Positions 63,351 through 64,000 of a stretch of DNA of 64,000 bases are shown here, in pieces (position 1 is the stretch's first letter; every line of letters begins with the position of its first letter). This stretch comes from an uncultured Lachnospiraceae bacterium (GTDB lineage: Bacteria > Bacillota > Clostridia > Lachnospirales > Lachnospiraceae), in NCBI GenBank assembly GCA_946552115.1, contig CAMNRH010000010.1:1-64000 (forward strand). The letters run 5' to 3'. The notes beneath the pieces were generated by a model that worked only from the letters and a program-made list of their open reading frames with translations, was not told the DNA's origin and did no database searches. The position numbers and the translations under genes are program-made.

Positions 63351-64000
63351 ATGAAGAAAAAATATATGGGCATTGTTTACATTGTCATATCCGCCTTTTG
63401 CTTTGCCCTTATGAATATGTTTGTCCATATGGCAGGGGATCTGCCGTCGGTGCAGAAAAGCTTTTTCAGAAATTTTGTCGCGGCTGTTTTCGCATGTATA
63501 CTGCTTTTAAAGGATAAAACTCCTTTCCGGTGTAAAAGAGAGAATTTAAGATATCTGGTTTTGCGGGCGGTATTCGGGACAATCGGCATCCTGTGCAATT
63601 TTTACGCGGTTGACCGTCTGGTGCTGGCGGATGCTTCTATGTTAAATAAGATGTCGCCGTTTTTTGCCGTCCTTTTCAGTTATTTAGTTTTAAAAGAGAA
63701 AGTGACAATCGCGCAGGCGCTTATTGTGGCGGGGGCTTTTATCGGAAGTATGTTTGTAGTGAAGCCGACCTTTGCAAATATGGATTTAATTCCGTCGATT
63801 CTCGGGCTTCTCGGAGGTATCTGTGCGGGAGCGGCGTATACAATGGTCAGAAAGCTTGGGATGATGGGAGAAAAGGGTTCCTTTATTGTGTTTTTCTTTT
63901 CGGTGTTTTCCTGTCTTGTGACGCTGCCATGGCTTGTATTTGATTATCACCCTATGAGCGCGGCACAGCTTATCATTTTGTTTCTTGCAGGGCTTTCGGC
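63351..64000 (+). CDS. EamA/DMT-family transporter (partial)
   Basis: A drug/metabolite-type transporter cut by the window edge; the first 216 codons are present with no stop. It starts MKKKYMGIVYIVISAFCFA after an AAAAGGAGG site, and seven helices follow. The family's internal repeat is shown by 'LADASMLNKMSPFFAVLFSY' near residues 87-106. The substrate is unknown. It begins 17 bases after polC, so it may share its transcript. Confidence 0.88.
   Translation, partial: MKKKYMGIVYIVISAFCFALMNMFVHMAGDLPSVQKSFFRNFVAAVFACILLLKDKTPFRCKRENLRYLVLRAVFGTIGILCNFYAVDRLVLADASMLNKMSPFFAVLFSYLVLKEKVTIAQALIVAGAFIGSMFVVKPTFANMDLIPSILGLLGGICAGAAYTMVRKLGMMGEKGSFIVFFFSVFSCLVTLPWLVFDYHPMSAAQLIILFLAGLS

Noticed and set aside
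63323-63517. 64-codon frame overlapping the polC end
   Set aside because: It is out of frame with the clear EamA transporter starting at 63351 behind an AAGGAGG site.

Overview
The window reads as chromosome of a gut-type clostridium, most likely family Lachnospiraceae. The evidence is the gene content (PolC-type DNA polymerase III, YitT, YesL and DUF1385 families, secreted Big_2/CAP proteins), the GGAGG ribosome-binding sites and the low-GC promoters. This assignment is inference from gene content; no 16S gene is present. Apart from the tmRNA interval (49210-49840) no gene-less stretch exceeds 300 bases.

Layout. (1) 90-4080: two secreted surface-type proteins and a small conserved protein. 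(2) 4302-21564: a long mannan/manno-oligosaccharide operon. It holds a LacI regulator, GH36 alpha-galactosidase, a second LacI gene (broken by a TAG), a sugar ABC importer, GH130_2 phosphorylase, a cellobiose 2-epimerase type enzyme, GH130_1 phosphorylase, a membrane protein, YesL, a CE2-type acetyl esterase, a phosphohexomutase, and a ManA-ROK fusion broken by a TAG at a zinc-ligand codon. It ends in a perfect 64-bp palindrome. (3) 21663-26530: two-component system and ABC-2 exporter. (4) 26550-28275: IS256 remnant, Xre regulator, small membrane protein and lipoprotein. (5) 28486-38891: split purH functions, glmM, a gutted MATE pump behind a riboswitch-like leader, ddl, two YitT proteins flanking enolase, an MBL-fold protein, a ZIP transporter and secG. 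(6) 38972-42433: rnr, smpB and two small genes. (7) 42536-45779: Hsp20 with a partial CIRCE, and MerR with two ferredoxin-type aldo/keto reductases, the second broken by a deletion. (8) 45896-49209: phospholipid operon (PAP2, flippase-like, pssA, psd). (9) tmRNA, CAP-domain protein, purine permease, rho, rpmE, DUF1385, prmC, prfA, a membrane-anchored protein, ispG, polC and the start of an EamA transporter.

How the mannan genes fit together. The importer brings in short beta-mannosides. GH36 removes alpha-galactosyl groups and the CE2 esterase removes acetyl groups. GH130_2 shortens the chain by phosphorolysis, the epimerase turns mannobiose into mannosyl-glucose, and GH130_1 splits that into mannose-1-phosphate and glucose. 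The mutase gives mannose-6-phosphate. The ManA half of the fusion would make fructose-6-phosphate, and the ROK half would phosphorylate the released glucose.

The most unusual features are four damaged genes within 40 kb (two TAG nonsense codons, two internal deletions), the palindrome that overlaps coding sequence, and an apparently intact candidate guanidine-IV type leader left in front of a gutted MATE pump.
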